Source of the DNA: Burkholderia pyrrocinia
Lineage (GTDB): Bacteria; Pseudomonadota; Gammaproteobacteria; Burkholderiales; Burkholderiaceae
Assembly: GCF_003330765.1 (NCBI RefSeq)
Contig: NZ_CP024902.1
Location: forward strand, 1,488,001-1,552,000
Length of the DNA stretch: 64,000 nucleotides
Direction: 5' to 3'
In this document: in pieces, positions 17,623 to 27,010 of the stretch
Numbering within the stretch: position 1 is the stretch's first letter
Layout of the letters: every line of letters begins with the position of its first letter
The notes under the pieces: generated by a model
Told to the model about the DNA's origin: nothing
Database searches by the model: none
What the model saw: the letters and a program-made list of their open reading frames with translations, nothing else
Program-made: the position numbers and the translations under genes

Positions 17623-18398
17623 AGACGATCGCCCTGACGTCGACGACGGGCGGCGCGGGCCGCACGACGCTCGCCGCCGCGCTCGCGGTGCTGCTCGCGC
17701 GCCGCGGCCGGCCGGTCGTCGCCGTCGAATTCGATGCGCAGAACCTGATGGGCGCGACGCTCGGCCTCGACACGCTGGCCGAACACGGCCTCGCGCAGAG
17801 CGTGCTCGGCGGCGCCGAGCCGTGGCACGCGCATACGTGGCGCAACGCCGACGGCGTGCTGTTCGTGCCGTACGGGCAGGTCGACGCGGCCGGCGCCGCC
17901 GCGTGCGATGCGCGGCTCGTGGCCGACCCCGCGTGGCTGTCGCGCGCGCTCGACGAGATCGCGCTGCCGGCCGACGGCGTCGTGCTGGTCGACACCGCGC
18001 GCTATCCGTCGCCGCAGGCCGAGCAGGCGATTCGCCGCGCGGACCTGACGCTCGTCGTCGTGCCGCCCGAGCCGATCGCCTGCGCGACGGCGGCCGCGCG
18101 GCTGGGCGCGCTCAGGGCCGGCGGCGGCGAACTGCAGATCGTCGTGAACCGGCTGAATCCGGCGCGCGACATGCAGCGCGATGCGATCGCGATGCTGCGC
18201 GCGGTCGCGGGGCCGGCCTCGATGCTCGAGCAGCGGATCCACGTCGACGCGGCCGTGCCCGAAGCGCTCGCGCGCGGCAGCTGGATCTTCGACGACGCAC
18301 CGTATTCGCAGGCGTCGCACGACCTGAACGGCATCGCGAACTGGGTCGACACGTGGCTGGCCGCCGGCGCGGCCGGTCGCACGGGAGCGGCGCGATGA
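17619..18398 (+). CDS. bcsQ: Cellulose biosynthesis ParA/MinD-family ATPase BcsQ
   Basis: A SIMIBI-class ATPase-like protein of 259 residues needed for assembly or polar localisation of the cellulose synthase. The N-terminal P-loop reads TTGGAGRTT (residues 8-16). Both lysines of the deviant Walker A motif (KGGxGKT) are missing, with threonine in the signature position and arginine in the second. My recollection is that E. coli BcsQ also lacks the second lysine. The Walker B-like strand VVLVDTARYP and later motifs remain. It overlaps both neighbours by 4 bp. ATP hydrolysis is therefore doubtful, while nucleotide binding and dimerisation remain possible. Confidence 0.88.
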   Translation: MKTIALTSTTGGAGRTTLAAALAVLLARRGRPVVAVEFDAQNLMGATLGLDTLAEHGLAQSVLGGAEPWHAHTWRNADGVLFVPYGQVDAAGAAACDARLVADPAWLSRALDEIALPADGVVLVDTARYPSPQAEQAIRRADLTLVVVPPEPIACATAAARLGALRAGGGELQIVVNRLNPARDMQRDAIAMLRAVAGPASMLEQRIHVDAAVPEALARGSWIFDDAPYSQASHDLNGIANWVDTWLAAGAAGRTGAAR

Positions 18399-20932
18399 AG
18401 GCCGCCTTCATGCCGCCATTGCGCGCGCTCGGCCGCCGCGCGGCCGACTGGCTCGCACGCGGCATCGGGCTGCCGGCGCAGCGCACGCGGGTCGACTGGC
18501 TCGTGCGGCTGTTCTTCCACGCGCCGCCGGCCGGCCGGCCCGATCACGTGCGCCGCTGGGTGCGCGTCGCGTTCCTGCGGCTCGCGCACGAGTGGGGCGT
18601 GCTGCAGCCGCTCAGCCCGCGCGAATGGCTGTGGCGCGCGATCGTGCGCGCGCCGCGCGCGGGCGACGGCCGGCCCGCACGCGATCCGCTCGCGTGGTTC
18701 GACACGTTCGTCGTGCCCGTCTACGTGGCGGGGCGCGCGGTCGGCCGGCGCATCGACGCGATGCTCGAGCGCCTGCCGTGGGCACGCTGGGGCGGCTGGC
18801 TCGATGCGCGCGCGAACGGCGTCGGCCGGCGCCGCGGGCTCGCGCCGCTGTTGCTGGTGGCCGGCGCGCTGCTGTGGGCCGCGGCCGGGATGTCGCCGCT
18901 GATGCCCGGCGCGCAGTTCGCGTTCTTCGCGATCGTCGCGGTGCTGGCGCTCGCGCTGCGCCGCCTGCCGGGCCACCTGCCGACGCTCGCGCTCGCGTCG
19001 CTCGCGCTGCTCGCGACGGTGCGCTACATGTGGTGGCGCACGACGCAGACGCTCGACTTCCGCAGCCCGCTCGAGGCGGTCGCCGGCTACCTGCTGTACG
19101 GCGCGGAAGCCTATACGTGGCTGATCCTGCTGCTCGGTTTCGTGCAGACCGCGTGGCCGCTCGACCGGCCGATCGTGCCGCTGCCCGACGATCCCGACAC
19201 CTGGCCGACCGTCGATATCTACATCCCGACCTACAACGAGCCGCTGTCGGTCGTGAAGCCGACGGTATTCGCCGCGCAGAGCATCGACTGGCCGACGGCG
19301 AAGCTGCGCGTCTACCTGCTCGACGACGGCCGGCGCCCCGAGTTCGCGGCGTTCGCGGCCGAGGCCGGCATCGACTACCTGACGCGCGACGACAACCGCC
19401 ACGCGAAGGCCGGCAACATCAACCGCGCGCTGCCGAAAACGCACGGCGAATACATCGCGATCTTCGACTGCGATCACGTGCCGACGCGCTCGTTCCTGCA
19501 GACGACGATGGGCGTGTTCCTGCGCGACCCGAAGTGCGCGCTCGTGCAGACGCCGCATCATTTCTTCTCGCCCGATCCGTTCGAGCGCAACCTCGGCACG
19601 TTCCGCGAGATCCCGAACGAGGGCAACCTGTTCTACGGGCTCGTGCAGTCGGGCAACGACCTGTGGAACGCGACGTTCTTCTGCGGGTCGTGCGCGGTGC
19701 TCAAGCGCAGCGCGCTGGAAGAGGTCGGCGGTGTCGCGGTCGAGACCGTGACCGAGGATGCGCACACGGCGCTCAAGCTGCACCGGCGCGGCTATACGTC
19801 GGCGTACCTGCCGACCGTGCAGGCGGCCGGCCTCGCGACCGAAAGCCTCGCGGGCCACGTGAAGCAGCGCACGCGCTGGGCGCGCGGGATGGCGCAGATC
19901 TTCCGCATCGACAACCCGTTCCTCGGGCGCGGGCTCGGCTTCATCCAGCGGATCTGCTACGGCAACGCGATGCTGCACTTCTTCTACGGGATTCCGCGGC
20001 TGGTGTTCCTGACGATCCCGCTCGCGTACCTGTTCTTCCACCTGTACTTCATCAACGCGTCGGCGCTCGCGCTCGCGAGCTACGTGATCCCGTATCTCGT
20101 GCTCGCGAACGTCGCGAACTCGCGGATGCAGGGGCGCTACCGCCATTCGTTCTGGGCCGAGGTCTACGAATCGGTGCTCGCGTGGTACATCGCGCTGCCG
20201 ACCACCGTCGCGTTCTTCAGCCCGAAGCACGGCAAGTTCAACGTGACCGACAAGGGCGGCAAGATCGACGAAGGCTACGTCGACTGGTCGACGTCGAAGC
20301 CGTATCTCGTGCTGTTCGGGCTGAACGTGCTCGCGATCGCCGCCGGCGTGTGGCGGCTCGTGGCCGACCAGGGCGACGAGGCGTCGACGATCCTGATCAC
20401 GCTCGGCTGGACCGTCTACAACCTCGCGATGCTCGGCGCGGCGCTGGCCGTCGCGCGCGAGACCAAGCAGGTGCGCGTCACGCACCGGATCGCGATGCGC
20501 GTGCCGGCCATGCTGCTGCTCGCCGACGGCTCGACGGCCGCATGCTTCACGAGCGACTACTCGACCGGCGGCCTCGGCCTCGAAGCCGTGCCGGGGCTGC
20601 CGCTCGTCGTCGGCGACACACTGACGGTATGCGTGACGCGTGGCGACCGGCCGTTCCCGTTCCCGGTGCGCGTGAGCCGCGTGACGCCGACCCACGTCGG
20701 CGTGAGCTTCGAAGCGCTGACGCTCGAACAGGAGCGCCAGCTCGTGCAATGCACGTTCGGGCGCGCGGATGCGTGGCTCGACTGGCATGAAGGCCAGCGC
20801 CTCGACACGCCGCTCGGCGGGCTGAAGGAAGTGCTGCGCATCGGCGTGGAAGGTTATGTACGGATGTGGAAGGGTGCGGCGCGCGGCTTGCAGGCCATGC
20901 TGGCGCCGAAACTCGATCGGGCGCGCGACTGA
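18395..20932 (+). CDS. bcsA: Cellulose synthase catalytic subunit BcsA (GT2 with PilZ domain)
   Basis: Processive family 2 glycosyltransferase of 845 residues in the inner membrane that polymerises UDP-glucose into beta-1,4-glucan. Membrane helices at about 150-250 flank the GT domain. Catalytic signatures are intact: D310-D311, DCD at 358-360, TED with D455, and QRTRW at 491-495. The C-terminal PilZ domain carries both c-di-GMP motifs, RxxxR at 694-698 and DxSxxG at 721-726, so activation by the second messenger is expected. It lies seventh in the operon, starting with an ATGA overlap with bcsQ, instead of beside bcsB. Confidence 0.97.
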   Translation: MKAAFMPPLRALGRRAADWLARGIGLPAQRTRVDWLVRLFFHAPPAGRPDHVRRWVRVAFLRLAHEWGVLQPLSPREWLWRAIVRAPRAGDGRPARDPLAWFDTFVVPVYVAGRAVGRRIDAMLERLPWARWGGWLDARANGVGRRRGLAPLLLVAGALLWAAAGMSPLMPGAQFAFFAIVAVLALALRRLPGHLPTLALASLALLATVRYMWWRTTQTLDFRSPLEAVAGYLLYGAEAYTWLILLLGFVQTAWPLDRPIVPLPDDPDTWPTVDIYIPTYNEPLSVVKPTVFAAQSIDWPTAKLRVYLLDDGRRPEFAAFAAEAGIDYLTRDDNRHAKAGNINRALPKTHGEYIAIFDCDHVPTRSFLQTTMGVFLRDPKCALVQTPHHFFSPDPFERNLGTFREIPNEGNLFYGLVQSGNDLWNATFFCGSCAVLKRSALEEVGGVAVETVTEDAHTALKLHRRGYTSAYLPTVQAAGLATESLAGHVKQRTRWARGMAQIFRIDNPFLGRGLGFIQRICYGNAMLHFFYGIPRLVFLTIPLAYLFFHLYFINASALALASYVIPYLVLANVANSRMQGRYRHSFWAEVYESVLAWYIALPTTVAFFSPKHGKFNVTDKGGKIDEGYVDWSTSKPYLVLFGLNVLAIAAGVWRLVADQGDEASTILITLGWTVYNLAMLGAALAVARETKQVRVTHRIAMRVPAMLLLADGSTAACFTSDYSTGGLGLEAVPGLPLVVGDTLTVCVTRGDRPFPFPVRVSRVTPTHVGVSFEALTLEQERQLVQCTFGRADAWLDWHEGQRLDTPLGGLKEVLRIGVEGYVRMWKGAARGLQAMLAPKLDRARD

Positions 20933-20959
20933 CGCGGCGCTCATCATGGAGTGGGTTAG

Positions 20960-22525
20960 ATGACGTTCTGGAATCTGTATTTCATCCTGAAGTTCGCGCT
21001 GTTCGCGACCGGGCACCTGCAGCCGCTGTGGCTCGCGAACCTCGCGTTCGCGCTGGCGCTCGCGGCGAGCGCGCCGATCCGGCAACGCGCGTGGCGGATC
21101 GTCCGGCAGGTCGCGGCGATCGCGATCGCGGTGCCGCTGCTCGCGCACGAGATGCATGCGCCGCCGCTCGCGCGTCTCGTCGAAGCCGCGCGCGAAGTGA
21201 GCACGTTCCGCCTCGACTACTGGATGGAACTGCTGCCGCGCCTGCTGCCGCCCGTGCTGCTGCTGACGGTGGCCGGCGCGCTGATCGTCTACTTCGTCGT
21301 CAACCGCTGGCTGCGCGTCGCGACGTTCGTGCTGGCCGTGCTGATCGTGATGCCGCTGTGGCAGGCGGGCAGCGGCCTGATGGCGCGCGTCGTCGCACCG
21401 GCCGCGCAGCAGGCGAACGCGCCGGGCACAACGACGATGGGGCTTGCCGACCGGCCCGAGGACCACAACGCCGCGCTCGCGACGTTCCGCGCACAGGAGT
21501 CGCAGCGGCAGGTCGCGTTCGGTCATCTCGGCAACGATCCGGCCGCGCAGTTCGACGTGATCGTGCTGCACATCTGCTCGCTGTCGTGGGACGACCTCGA
21601 TGCCGCGAAGCTGCGCAACCATCCGATGCTGAGCCGCTTCGACTATCTGTTCACGAACTTCAGCACGGCCGCGAGCTACAGCGGCCCGGCGGCGATCCGC
21701 GTGCTGCGCGCGAGCTGCGGGCAGGAGGCGCATGCGGACCTGTACAAGCCCGCGCCGCAGCAGTGCCAGCTATTCGCGCAACTCGCGGGCGCCGGCTATA
21801 CGGTGCAGTCGCTGCTGAACCACGACGGTCATTTCGACAACTTCCTGCAGGTGATTCACGACAACATCGGCGTGCCCGACGCGCCGCCGGTGTCGAACGC
21901 GGCCGCGCCCGTCGCGATGCACGCGTTCGACGGCTCGGCGATCAAGGAGGACTACACGACGCTCGCGAACTGGTACGCGCAGCGCGCGTCGGTTCCGGGC
22001 CCCGTCGCGTTGTACTACAACACGATCAGCCTGCACGACGGCAACCGCGTGGTCGGCAGTTCGCTGACGAGCATCGACTCGTATCCGCAGCGCGCGACCA
22101 AGCTGATGGACGACTTCGACCGGCTCGCCGACCTGATCGCGCAGTCGGGCCGGCGCGCGGTGATCGTGTTCGTGCCCGAGCACGGCGCCGCGCTGCGCGG
22201 CGACAAGAACCAGGTCGCGGGCCTGCGCGAGATCCCGACGCCGCGCATCGTGCACGGGCCGGTCGGCGTGCGGCTGGTCGGTTTTGCGGGCAACCACGGC
22301 GCGACGACCGTGATCGAGCAGCCGACCAGCTTCCTCGCGCTCGCGCAGTTGCTGTCGAACCTCGTGTCGAACAGCCCGTTCAAGCCGGGCGCGACGCTCG
22401 CGCAATACGCGGCCGACCTGCCGCGCACGCGGATGGTCGGCGAGAACGAGGGCACGGTGACGATGCAGACGGCCGCGGGCTACGCGGTGAAAACTCCGGA
22501 CGGCGTATGGATCGACGAACAGTAA
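20960..22525 (+). CDS. bcsG: Cellulose phosphoethanolamine transferase BcsG
   Basis: Inner-membrane protein of 521 residues with N-terminal helices (to about residue 140) and a periplasmic alkaline-phosphatase-fold domain. In E. coli BcsG transfers phosphoethanolamine from phospholipid to cellulose. The active site is recognisable: nucleophile S241 in SYSGPAAIR, zinc-binding C206 (CSLSW) and E407-H408 (PEHG). A cysteine pair, C253 and C269, has the spacing of the E. coli disulfide. It is slightly shorter than the E. coli protein because a linker is reduced. Its presence predicts phosphoethanolamine-decorated cellulose. Confidence 0.93.
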   Translation: MTFWNLYFILKFALFATGHLQPLWLANLAFALALAASAPIRQRAWRIVRQVAAIAIAVPLLAHEMHAPPLARLVEAAREVSTFRLDYWMELLPRLLPPVLLLTVAGALIVYFVVNRWLRVATFVLAVLIVMPLWQAGSGLMARVVAPAAQQANAPGTTTMGLADRPEDHNAALATFRAQESQRQVAFGHLGNDPAAQFDVIVLHICSLSWDDLDAAKLRNHPMLSRFDYLFTNFSTAASYSGPAAIRVLRASCGQEAHADLYKPAPQQCQLFAQLAGAGYTVQSLLNHDGHFDNFLQVIHDNIGVPDAPPVSNAAAPVAMHAFDGSAIKEDYTTLANWYAQRASVPGPVALYYNTISLHDGNRVVGSSLTSIDSYPQRATKLMDDFDRLADLIAQSGRRAVIVFVPEHGAALRGDKNQVAGLREIPTPRIVHGPVGVRLVGFAGNHGATTVIEQPTSFLALAQLLSNLVSNSPFKPGATLAQYAADLPRTRMVGENEGTVTMQTAAGYAVKTPDGVWIDEQ

Positions 22526-22704
22526 TCCTTCCCGGCGACGGCGACGACGATCGCCTGTCGCAGCCGAACGACGTGCTCGGCCTCGCGCGGCATCTGCCCG
22601 CGCTCGATCCTGAACGGTACGTCGACGAACAGGCGCGCCGCGCGTTCATCGAATCGCTCGATCGCTGGCCGACGCTCGCGAAACTGATGGGATTGAAGCG
22701 CTGA
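22507..22704 (+). CDS. bcsR: BcsR-like small cellulose regulatory protein
   Basis: A 65-residue cytosolic protein whose start lies 19 bp inside bcsG. The C-terminal half ends in SLDRWPTLAKLMG, which corresponds to the characteristic RWPLLAEF-type end of enterobacterial BcsR. BcsR forms a complex with BcsQ that stabilises and stimulates the synthase. In enterobacteria bcsR lies next to bcsQ at the front of the operon, whereas here it closes the operon. The assignment rests on the short C-terminal motif, length and context. Confidence 0.75.
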   Translation: MDRRTVILPGDGDDDRLSQPNDVLGLARHLPALDPERYVDEQARRAFIESLDRWPTLAKLMGLKR

Positions 22705-22706
22705 AC

Positions 22707-22740
22707 GAACGACGGCCGGCAAGGACGCCGGCCGTCGTTC
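22707..22740. terminator. Strong bidirectional hairpin ending the bcs operon
   Basis: A perfect 14-bp stem (GAACGACGGCCGGC and its complement) with the 6-base loop AAGGAC begins three bases after the bcsR stop. It separates bcsR from the convergent pirin gene. No T-run follows, but the stem alone is long enough to insulate the two transcripts. Confidence 0.8.
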
Positions 22741-22758
22741 GCTGGCGAGCGGGCCTGC

Positions 22759-23643
22759 CTACTGCCCCTTGCGCTCCGGCTGGCGCGTCCACGTGTCTTC
22801 CTCGCCCGGCACCTTGCCGAAGGTCTGCGCGGCCCACGCCACGCGGGCCGCGTCGATCTTCGCGCGTTCGCTCGACACGAAGTTCCATTCGATGAAACGC
22901 TCGCCCGGCAGGTGCGCGCCGCCGAGCAGCATCACGCGCGCACCGTTCGCGCTGGCCAGCACCACGGTCGCGCCGGGTTCGAGCACGGCCATCGTCGCGC
23001 TCGCGAGCGGCGTGCCGTCGATGCTCAGGTCGCCGTCGACCAGATACACGCCGCGCTCGTCGTGCTCGGCATCGAGCGCGAGCGTGCCGCCCGCCGTGAA
23101 TGCCGCGTACGCGTAGAGCGTCGGCGAAAACACCTCGACCGGCGACGCGAGCCCGAACGCGGTGCCGGCGATCACGCGCACGCTCGCGCCGTCGCGCTCG
23201 AGCGACGGTAGCGTGTCGGCCGGATGATGGACGAACGCGGGCGCGGCGTCCTCATGCTCGACCGGCAGCGCGACCCAGGTCTGGATGCCGTGCACGGGCT
23301 GCGCGTGCGGGAGATCCTCGTCGGGCGAGCGCTCCGAGTGGACGATGCCGCGCCCGGCCGTCATCCAGTTCACGTCGCCGGGCACGATCTTCTGCCGGAA
23401 GCCGAGGCTGTCGTGATGCATCAGCGAGCCGTCGAACAGGTAGGTGACGGTCGCGAGCCCGATGTGCGGATGCGGCAGCACGTCGATGCCCTGGCCGGCG
23501 GGCAGTACCGCCGGCCCCATCTCGTCGAAGAAGATGAACGGGCCGACGAGGCGTGCGGCGCGCGCGGGCAGCACGCGGCGCACGACGAGGTTGCCGATGT
23601 CGCTTTCGCGCGGCGTGAGCAGGGTCTTGATCGATGCGGACAT
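22759..23643 (-). CDS. Pirin-family bicupin protein
   Basis: A 294-residue pirin, a cytosolic bicupin iron-binding protein (some members act as quercetinase-like dioxygenases, others as redox sensors). The N-terminal cupin has the metal-binding HPHIGLATVTYLFDG and MTAGRGIVHSE segments; the C-terminal cupin is weaker. The start at 23643 (MSASIKTLL) is the first methionine matching the family N-terminus. It is last in a minus-strand run behind osmC (29-bp gap), the antiporter and xapX, suggesting a stress-related operon. Substrate unknown. Confidence 0.9.
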   Translation of the reverse strand: MSASIKTLLTPRESDIGNLVVRRVLPARAARLVGPFIFFDEMGPAVLPAGQGIDVLPHPHIGLATVTYLFDGSLMHHDSLGFRQKIVPGDVNWMTAGRGIVHSERSPDEDLPHAQPVHGIQTWVALPVEHEDAAPAFVHHPADTLPSLERDGASVRVIAGTAFGLASPVEVFSPTLYAYAAFTAGGTLALDAEHDERGVYLVDGDLSIDGTPLASATMAVLEPGATVVLASANGARVMLLGGAHLPGERFIEWNFVSSERAKIDAARVAWAAQTFGKVPGEEDTWTRQPERKGQ

Positions 23644-23672
23644 GGTGAGTGGCTCGTGGTCGATGCGGTGCG

Positions 23673-24065
23673 TCAGGCGATCGCCGTGTCGATCGTGATC
23701 GGATGCGTGAGGATCTTGTGCACCGGGCATGCGTTCGCGATCTGCAGCAGGCGCTCGCGTTGCTCGCCGGACAAGTCGCCTTCGAGCGTGATGCGGCGCA
23801 CGATCGTGCTGCCCGCGCTGCCCGATTCGTGTGCGAGCTTCACGTGCACTTCGGCGAGCGGCCAGCCTTTGCGTTGCGCATACATTTTCAGCGTGATCGC
23901 GGTGCAGGCGCCGAGGCTCGACAGCAGCAGCGCGACGGGTGTCGGCGCGGCATCGCCGCCGCCGAGCGGCGCCGGTTCGTCGGCACGCCACTGGTGGACG
24001 CCGTCGCTGAAGTGGACGAGGTAATCGACGGAGCCGATGCTCGCTTCGACGGACAGTTCGCTCAT
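23673..24065 (-). CDS. OsmC/Ohr-family peroxidase
   Basis: A 130-residue OsmC-family protein, predicted thiol peroxidase acting on organic hydroperoxides. The two reactive cysteines are present (GACTAITL and [10 protein letters not shown]). The family is split among Ohr, OsmC and YhfA types; I cannot choose by eye. The neighbouring pirin and antiporter genes on the same strand point to a stress operon. The start at 24065 gives a normal family N-terminus. Confidence 0.88.
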   Translation of the reverse strand: MSELSVEASIGSVDYLVHFSDGVHQWRADEPAPLGGGDAAPTPVALLLSSLGACTAITLKMYAQRKGWPLAEVHVKLAHESGSAGSTIVRRITLEGDLSGEQRERLLQIANACPVHKILTHPITIDTAIA

Positions 24066-24112
24066 TGCAGTTCCAGGTGGGGAAGGGGGAGGGCCGGCGG
24101 CTTCGCCGGGCG

Positions 24113-25693
24113 TTACGGTTCGAGCAGCCGCTGCAGCCGCAGTTCCTCGAAATCGAGTTCCGATTCGATCCGGTGCAGCACCGTGTCGTCGACTTTGCCG
24201 TCGCGATGCAGGTCGAGCAGTGCGCGGCGCGACACGCCGACGAGTTCGAGTTCGACGCGCAGCATGCGCGCACGCATGTCGGCCGGTTCGGTGCCGTGGC
24301 GATGCGCGCGTTCGTTGAACGTGACGCGGTTCCGGTATTCGGCGAGCAGGCGGTCGAGCGACGGACGCTCGAGGCTCGACCCGCGCTGCTCGAGTGCGTC
24401 GAGTTCGGCGAGCGCCGCGCCGAACGTCTGCGCGCGCACCGCATGCTCGGACATCGTGTGCCGCGCGGCCGGCCGCAGCTTCAGCACGCGGATCAGCGGC
24501 GCGAGCGTGCCGCCCTGCACGACGAGCGTCGCGATGATCAGCAGGAACGTGCTGAACAGGATCAGGTCGCGGCCGGGGAAGTTGCCCGGCAGCGCGATCG
24601 CGGCCGCGAGGCTCACGACGCCGCGCATGCCCGACCAGCCGAGCACGACGGCCTCGCGCCACGACCACGGCGCGTGGCCCGCGCGCGGCGCGCGCAGGCG
24701 GCCCGGCAGCCACATCGCGACGAATACCCAGACGACGCGCGCACCGATCGCGGCGGCGGTGGCGGGCAGCGCGACGCGCAGGCCGGCCATCAGCACCGCG
24801 CCTTCGTGGTTCACGCGCGCGAGGATCGCGTGCAGCGCGAGGCCGATCAGGATGAAGACGAGCGCGTCGAGCACGAACACGATCGCTTCCCACGTCGCTT
24901 TCGCCTTGATCCGCATATCGGCGCCGAACACGCGATGCTGGCGCACGCCGAGCACGAGGCCGCAGGTCACGACCGACAGCACGCCCGAGCCGTCGACAGC
25001 TTCCGCGATCCCGTAGCTGCCCCACGCCATCGCGAAGGTCACGACGATGCCGAGCATCGGGTCGCGCAGGCGCGGCAGCACCCAGCACATCGCATGGCCG
25101 CACGCGAGGCCGACCGCGATGCCGATCAGCGTGAGCGAGAAGAACAGGCCGGTGGCGCTCGCGGCGGTGATCGACACGGCGAGCGCGGCCGACACGGCCA
25201 TCTGGTACAGCAGCAGGCCCGATGCATCGTTGACGAGGCTTTCGCCTTCGAGCACCGCGACCAGCCGCGCGGGCAGCGGGTGGCGCTGCAGGATCGCCTT
25301 CGCGGCGACCGCGTCGGGCGGCGACACGATCGCGCCGAGCGTGAAGCACGCGGCCCACGGCAGCGCCGGGTTCGCGGCATGCACGGCGACGGCGACCGCG
25401 ACGGTCGTGAACGCCACCGCGCCGAGCGCGAGCGACGCGATCGAGGCGAGTTCCTGCCGGAACTCCTTCCACGCGGTGTAGAACCCGCTCGACATCAGCA
25501 GCGGCGGCAGCACGGCCGCGAGCAGCAGCGCCGGGTCCATGTCGGGTACGCGCTTGCCGGCGACCGCCACCACGCAGCCGCCGAGCAGCAGCACGACGGC
25601 CGGCGGAATCGAGATCCGTTCGGCGAGCCACGTGAGCGCGCCCGCGCCGCAGATCAACAGCAGCAGGTAATGGAACAGCTCGACGTTGGTCAT
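24113..25693 (-). CDS. Na+/H+ antiporter, CPA1 family
   Basis: Integral membrane cation/proton antiporter of 526 residues with about 12 hydrophobic segments to residue 400, followed by a soluble helical tail. Typical CPA1 core sequences are visible: [17 protein letters not shown] and [15 protein letters not shown], whose acidic residues form the ion site. It probably exports Na+ or K+ for pH and ion homeostasis. It begins 25 bp after xapX and precedes osmC by 47 bp, consistent with one transcript. Confidence 0.9.
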   Translation of the reverse strand: MTNVELFHYLLLLICGAGALTWLAERISIPPAVVLLLGGCVVAVAGKRVPDMDPALLLAAVLPPLLMSSGFYTAWKEFRQELASIASLALGAVAFTTVAVAVAVHAANPALPWAACFTLGAIVSPPDAVAAKAILQRHPLPARLVAVLEGESLVNDASGLLLYQMAVSAALAVSITAASATGLFFSLTLIGIAVGLACGHAMCWVLPRLRDPMLGIVVTFAMAWGSYGIAEAVDGSGVLSVVTCGLVLGVRQHRVFGADMRIKAKATWEAIVFVLDALVFILIGLALHAILARVNHEGAVLMAGLRVALPATAAAIGARVVWVFVAMWLPGRLRAPRAGHAPWSWREAVVLGWSGMRGVVSLAAAIALPGNFPGRDLILFSTFLLIIATLVVQGGTLAPLIRVLKLRPAARHTMSEHAVRAQTFGAALAELDALEQRGSSLERPSLDRLLAEYRNRVTFNERAHRHGTEPADMRARMLRVELELVGVSRRALLDLHRDGKVDDTVLHRIESELDFEELRLQRLLEP

Positions 25694-25718
25694 GCGCGGC
25701 CGGCGGAGACGGGATGCA

Positions 25719-25979
25719 TCACGACGGCTTGCGGTCGTTCGCGGCGCCGCCCGGCAGCGCGCCGAACATGTGCTGGCTGCACTGCGCGTCGCGCCACGCG
25801 GTATTCAGCCGGTGGCCCGAGAGCATCCGGCGCAGGACGGGCAGGATCTGTTCGCCGGCCAGCATGCCGAGCAGGCCGGTGAGCGCGATGATCGGCGGCG
25901 CCGGCGAATTCACGCCGATCGCGCCGTAGATGACACCGGCAAGGATGCCGGCGAGCAGCGACAGGAAATACGGTTTCAT
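25719..25979 (-). CDS. XapX domain membrane protein (copy 1, extended)
   Basis: An 86-residue protein with an N-terminal XapX domain: two membrane segments joined by SPAPPIIALTGLLGMLAGE. The domain's role is unknown. A hydrophilic tail of about 30 residues (ending NDRKPS, with two cysteines or near-cysteines) is absent from the second copy at 28057. It heads the minus-strand antiporter group and is divergent from the isochorismatase-family gene. The paralogous pair flanking a hydrolase and a LysR gene suggests local duplication. Confidence 0.8.
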   Translation of the reverse strand: MKPYFLSLLAGILAGVIYGAIGVNSPAPPIIALTGLLGMLAGEQILPVLRRMLSGHRLNTAWRDAQCSQHMFGALPGGAANDRKPS

Positions 25980-26259
25980 GGTGGGTGTCTCGTGTTGGGC
26001 GATCGGCGACGGGGGCATGCCGTCAAGGTCTTGAAAGGGTATCGGGTTTGCGTGAAGAAAAAAAGGGTGGGCGGCCCCGAACGGGCATCGATTCCGGAAT
26101 CGGATCGATTCCGTTTCTTGGGTGTTCGCGCCGCGCGTTTGCAGATTAAATACTGCGAGCTGGATGACGATCCCGATCCGGCGCAATTCACATGCGGCTC
26201 CTCCCGTTCCGACGGTCGAGGCAGGCTCTTCTTTTTCCGTTTACAGGACGACACGCGTC

Positions 26260-26946
26260 ATGAGCAACCCGAAACTTGAAGTACTCACTCCGCAGAACAG
26301 CCAGCTGATCTTCATCGACCAGCAGCCGCAGATGGCGTTCGGCGTGCAGTCGATCGACCGCCAGGTACTGAAGAACAACGTCGTCGGGCTCGCGAAGGCC
26401 GCGAAGGTATTCAACATCCCGACCACGATCACGACGGTCGAAAGCGAGAGTTTCTCGGGCTTTACCTATCCCGAGCTGCTCGACGTGTTCCCGAACCAGA
26501 AGACGCTCGAACGCACGTCGATGAACTCGTGGGACGACCAGAAGGTGCGCGACGCGCTTGCCGCGAACGGCCGCAAGAAGGTGGTCGTGTCGGGCCTGTG
26601 GACGGAAGTCTGCAATACGACGTTCGCGCTGTGCGCGATGCTCGAAGGGGACTACGAAATCTACATGGTCGCCGACGCGTCGGGCGGCACGTCGAAGGAC
26701 GCGCACGACTTCGCGATGCAGCGGATGGTGCAGGCCGGCGTGGTGCCCGTCACGTGGCAGCAGGTCCTGCTCGAGTGGCAGCGCGACTGGGCGCGCCGCG
26801 AGAGCTACGACGCCGTGATGGCGATCGCGAAGGAGCACTCGGGCGCATACGGGATGGGCGTCGATTACGCGTACACGATGGTCCACAAGGCGGCCGAGCG
26901 TACGCTGACGCCGCACGAGTCGATCCCGGCGGTGCCGGCGAAGTAA
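26260..26946 (+). CDS. Isochorismatase-family (YcaC-like) cysteine hydrolase
   Basis: A 228-residue cysteine hydrolase of the isochorismatase superfamily, YcaC branch. The catalytic aspartate D20 (FIDQQPQM) and nucleophile C118 (GLWTEVCNTTF) are intact at the positions usual for YcaC. The substrate of YcaC itself is not firmly known; amides or related C-N compounds are typical for the superfamily. The ATG at 26260 gives the family N-terminus. It stands alone between divergent xapX and convergent lysR. A similar gene often lies near XapX genes, so a functional link with the 28057-33839 operon is likely but inferred. Confidence 0.88.
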   Translation: MSNPKLEVLTPQNSQLIFIDQQPQMAFGVQSIDRQVLKNNVVGLAKAAKVFNIPTTITTVESESFSGFTYPELLDVFPNQKTLERTSMNSWDDQKVRDALAANGRKKVVVSGLWTEVCNTTFALCAMLEGDYEIYMVADASGGTSKDAHDFAMQRMVQAGVVPVTWQQVLLEWQRDWARRESYDAVMAIAKEHSGAYGMGVDYAYTMVHKAAERTLTPHESIPAVPAK

Positions 26947-27010
26947 ACGGGCCGCCTGCCGCGATCGTCGCGATGGACGCGGCGATTGCCTGCCGTCGGC
27001 CGCCGCGCGT

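Noticed and set aside
18002..21733. 1243-codon minus-strand frame opposite bcsA/bcsG
   Set aside because: Arg/His-rich shadow of bcsQ, bcsA and bcsG, which have all catalytic motifs; no domain is recognisable.
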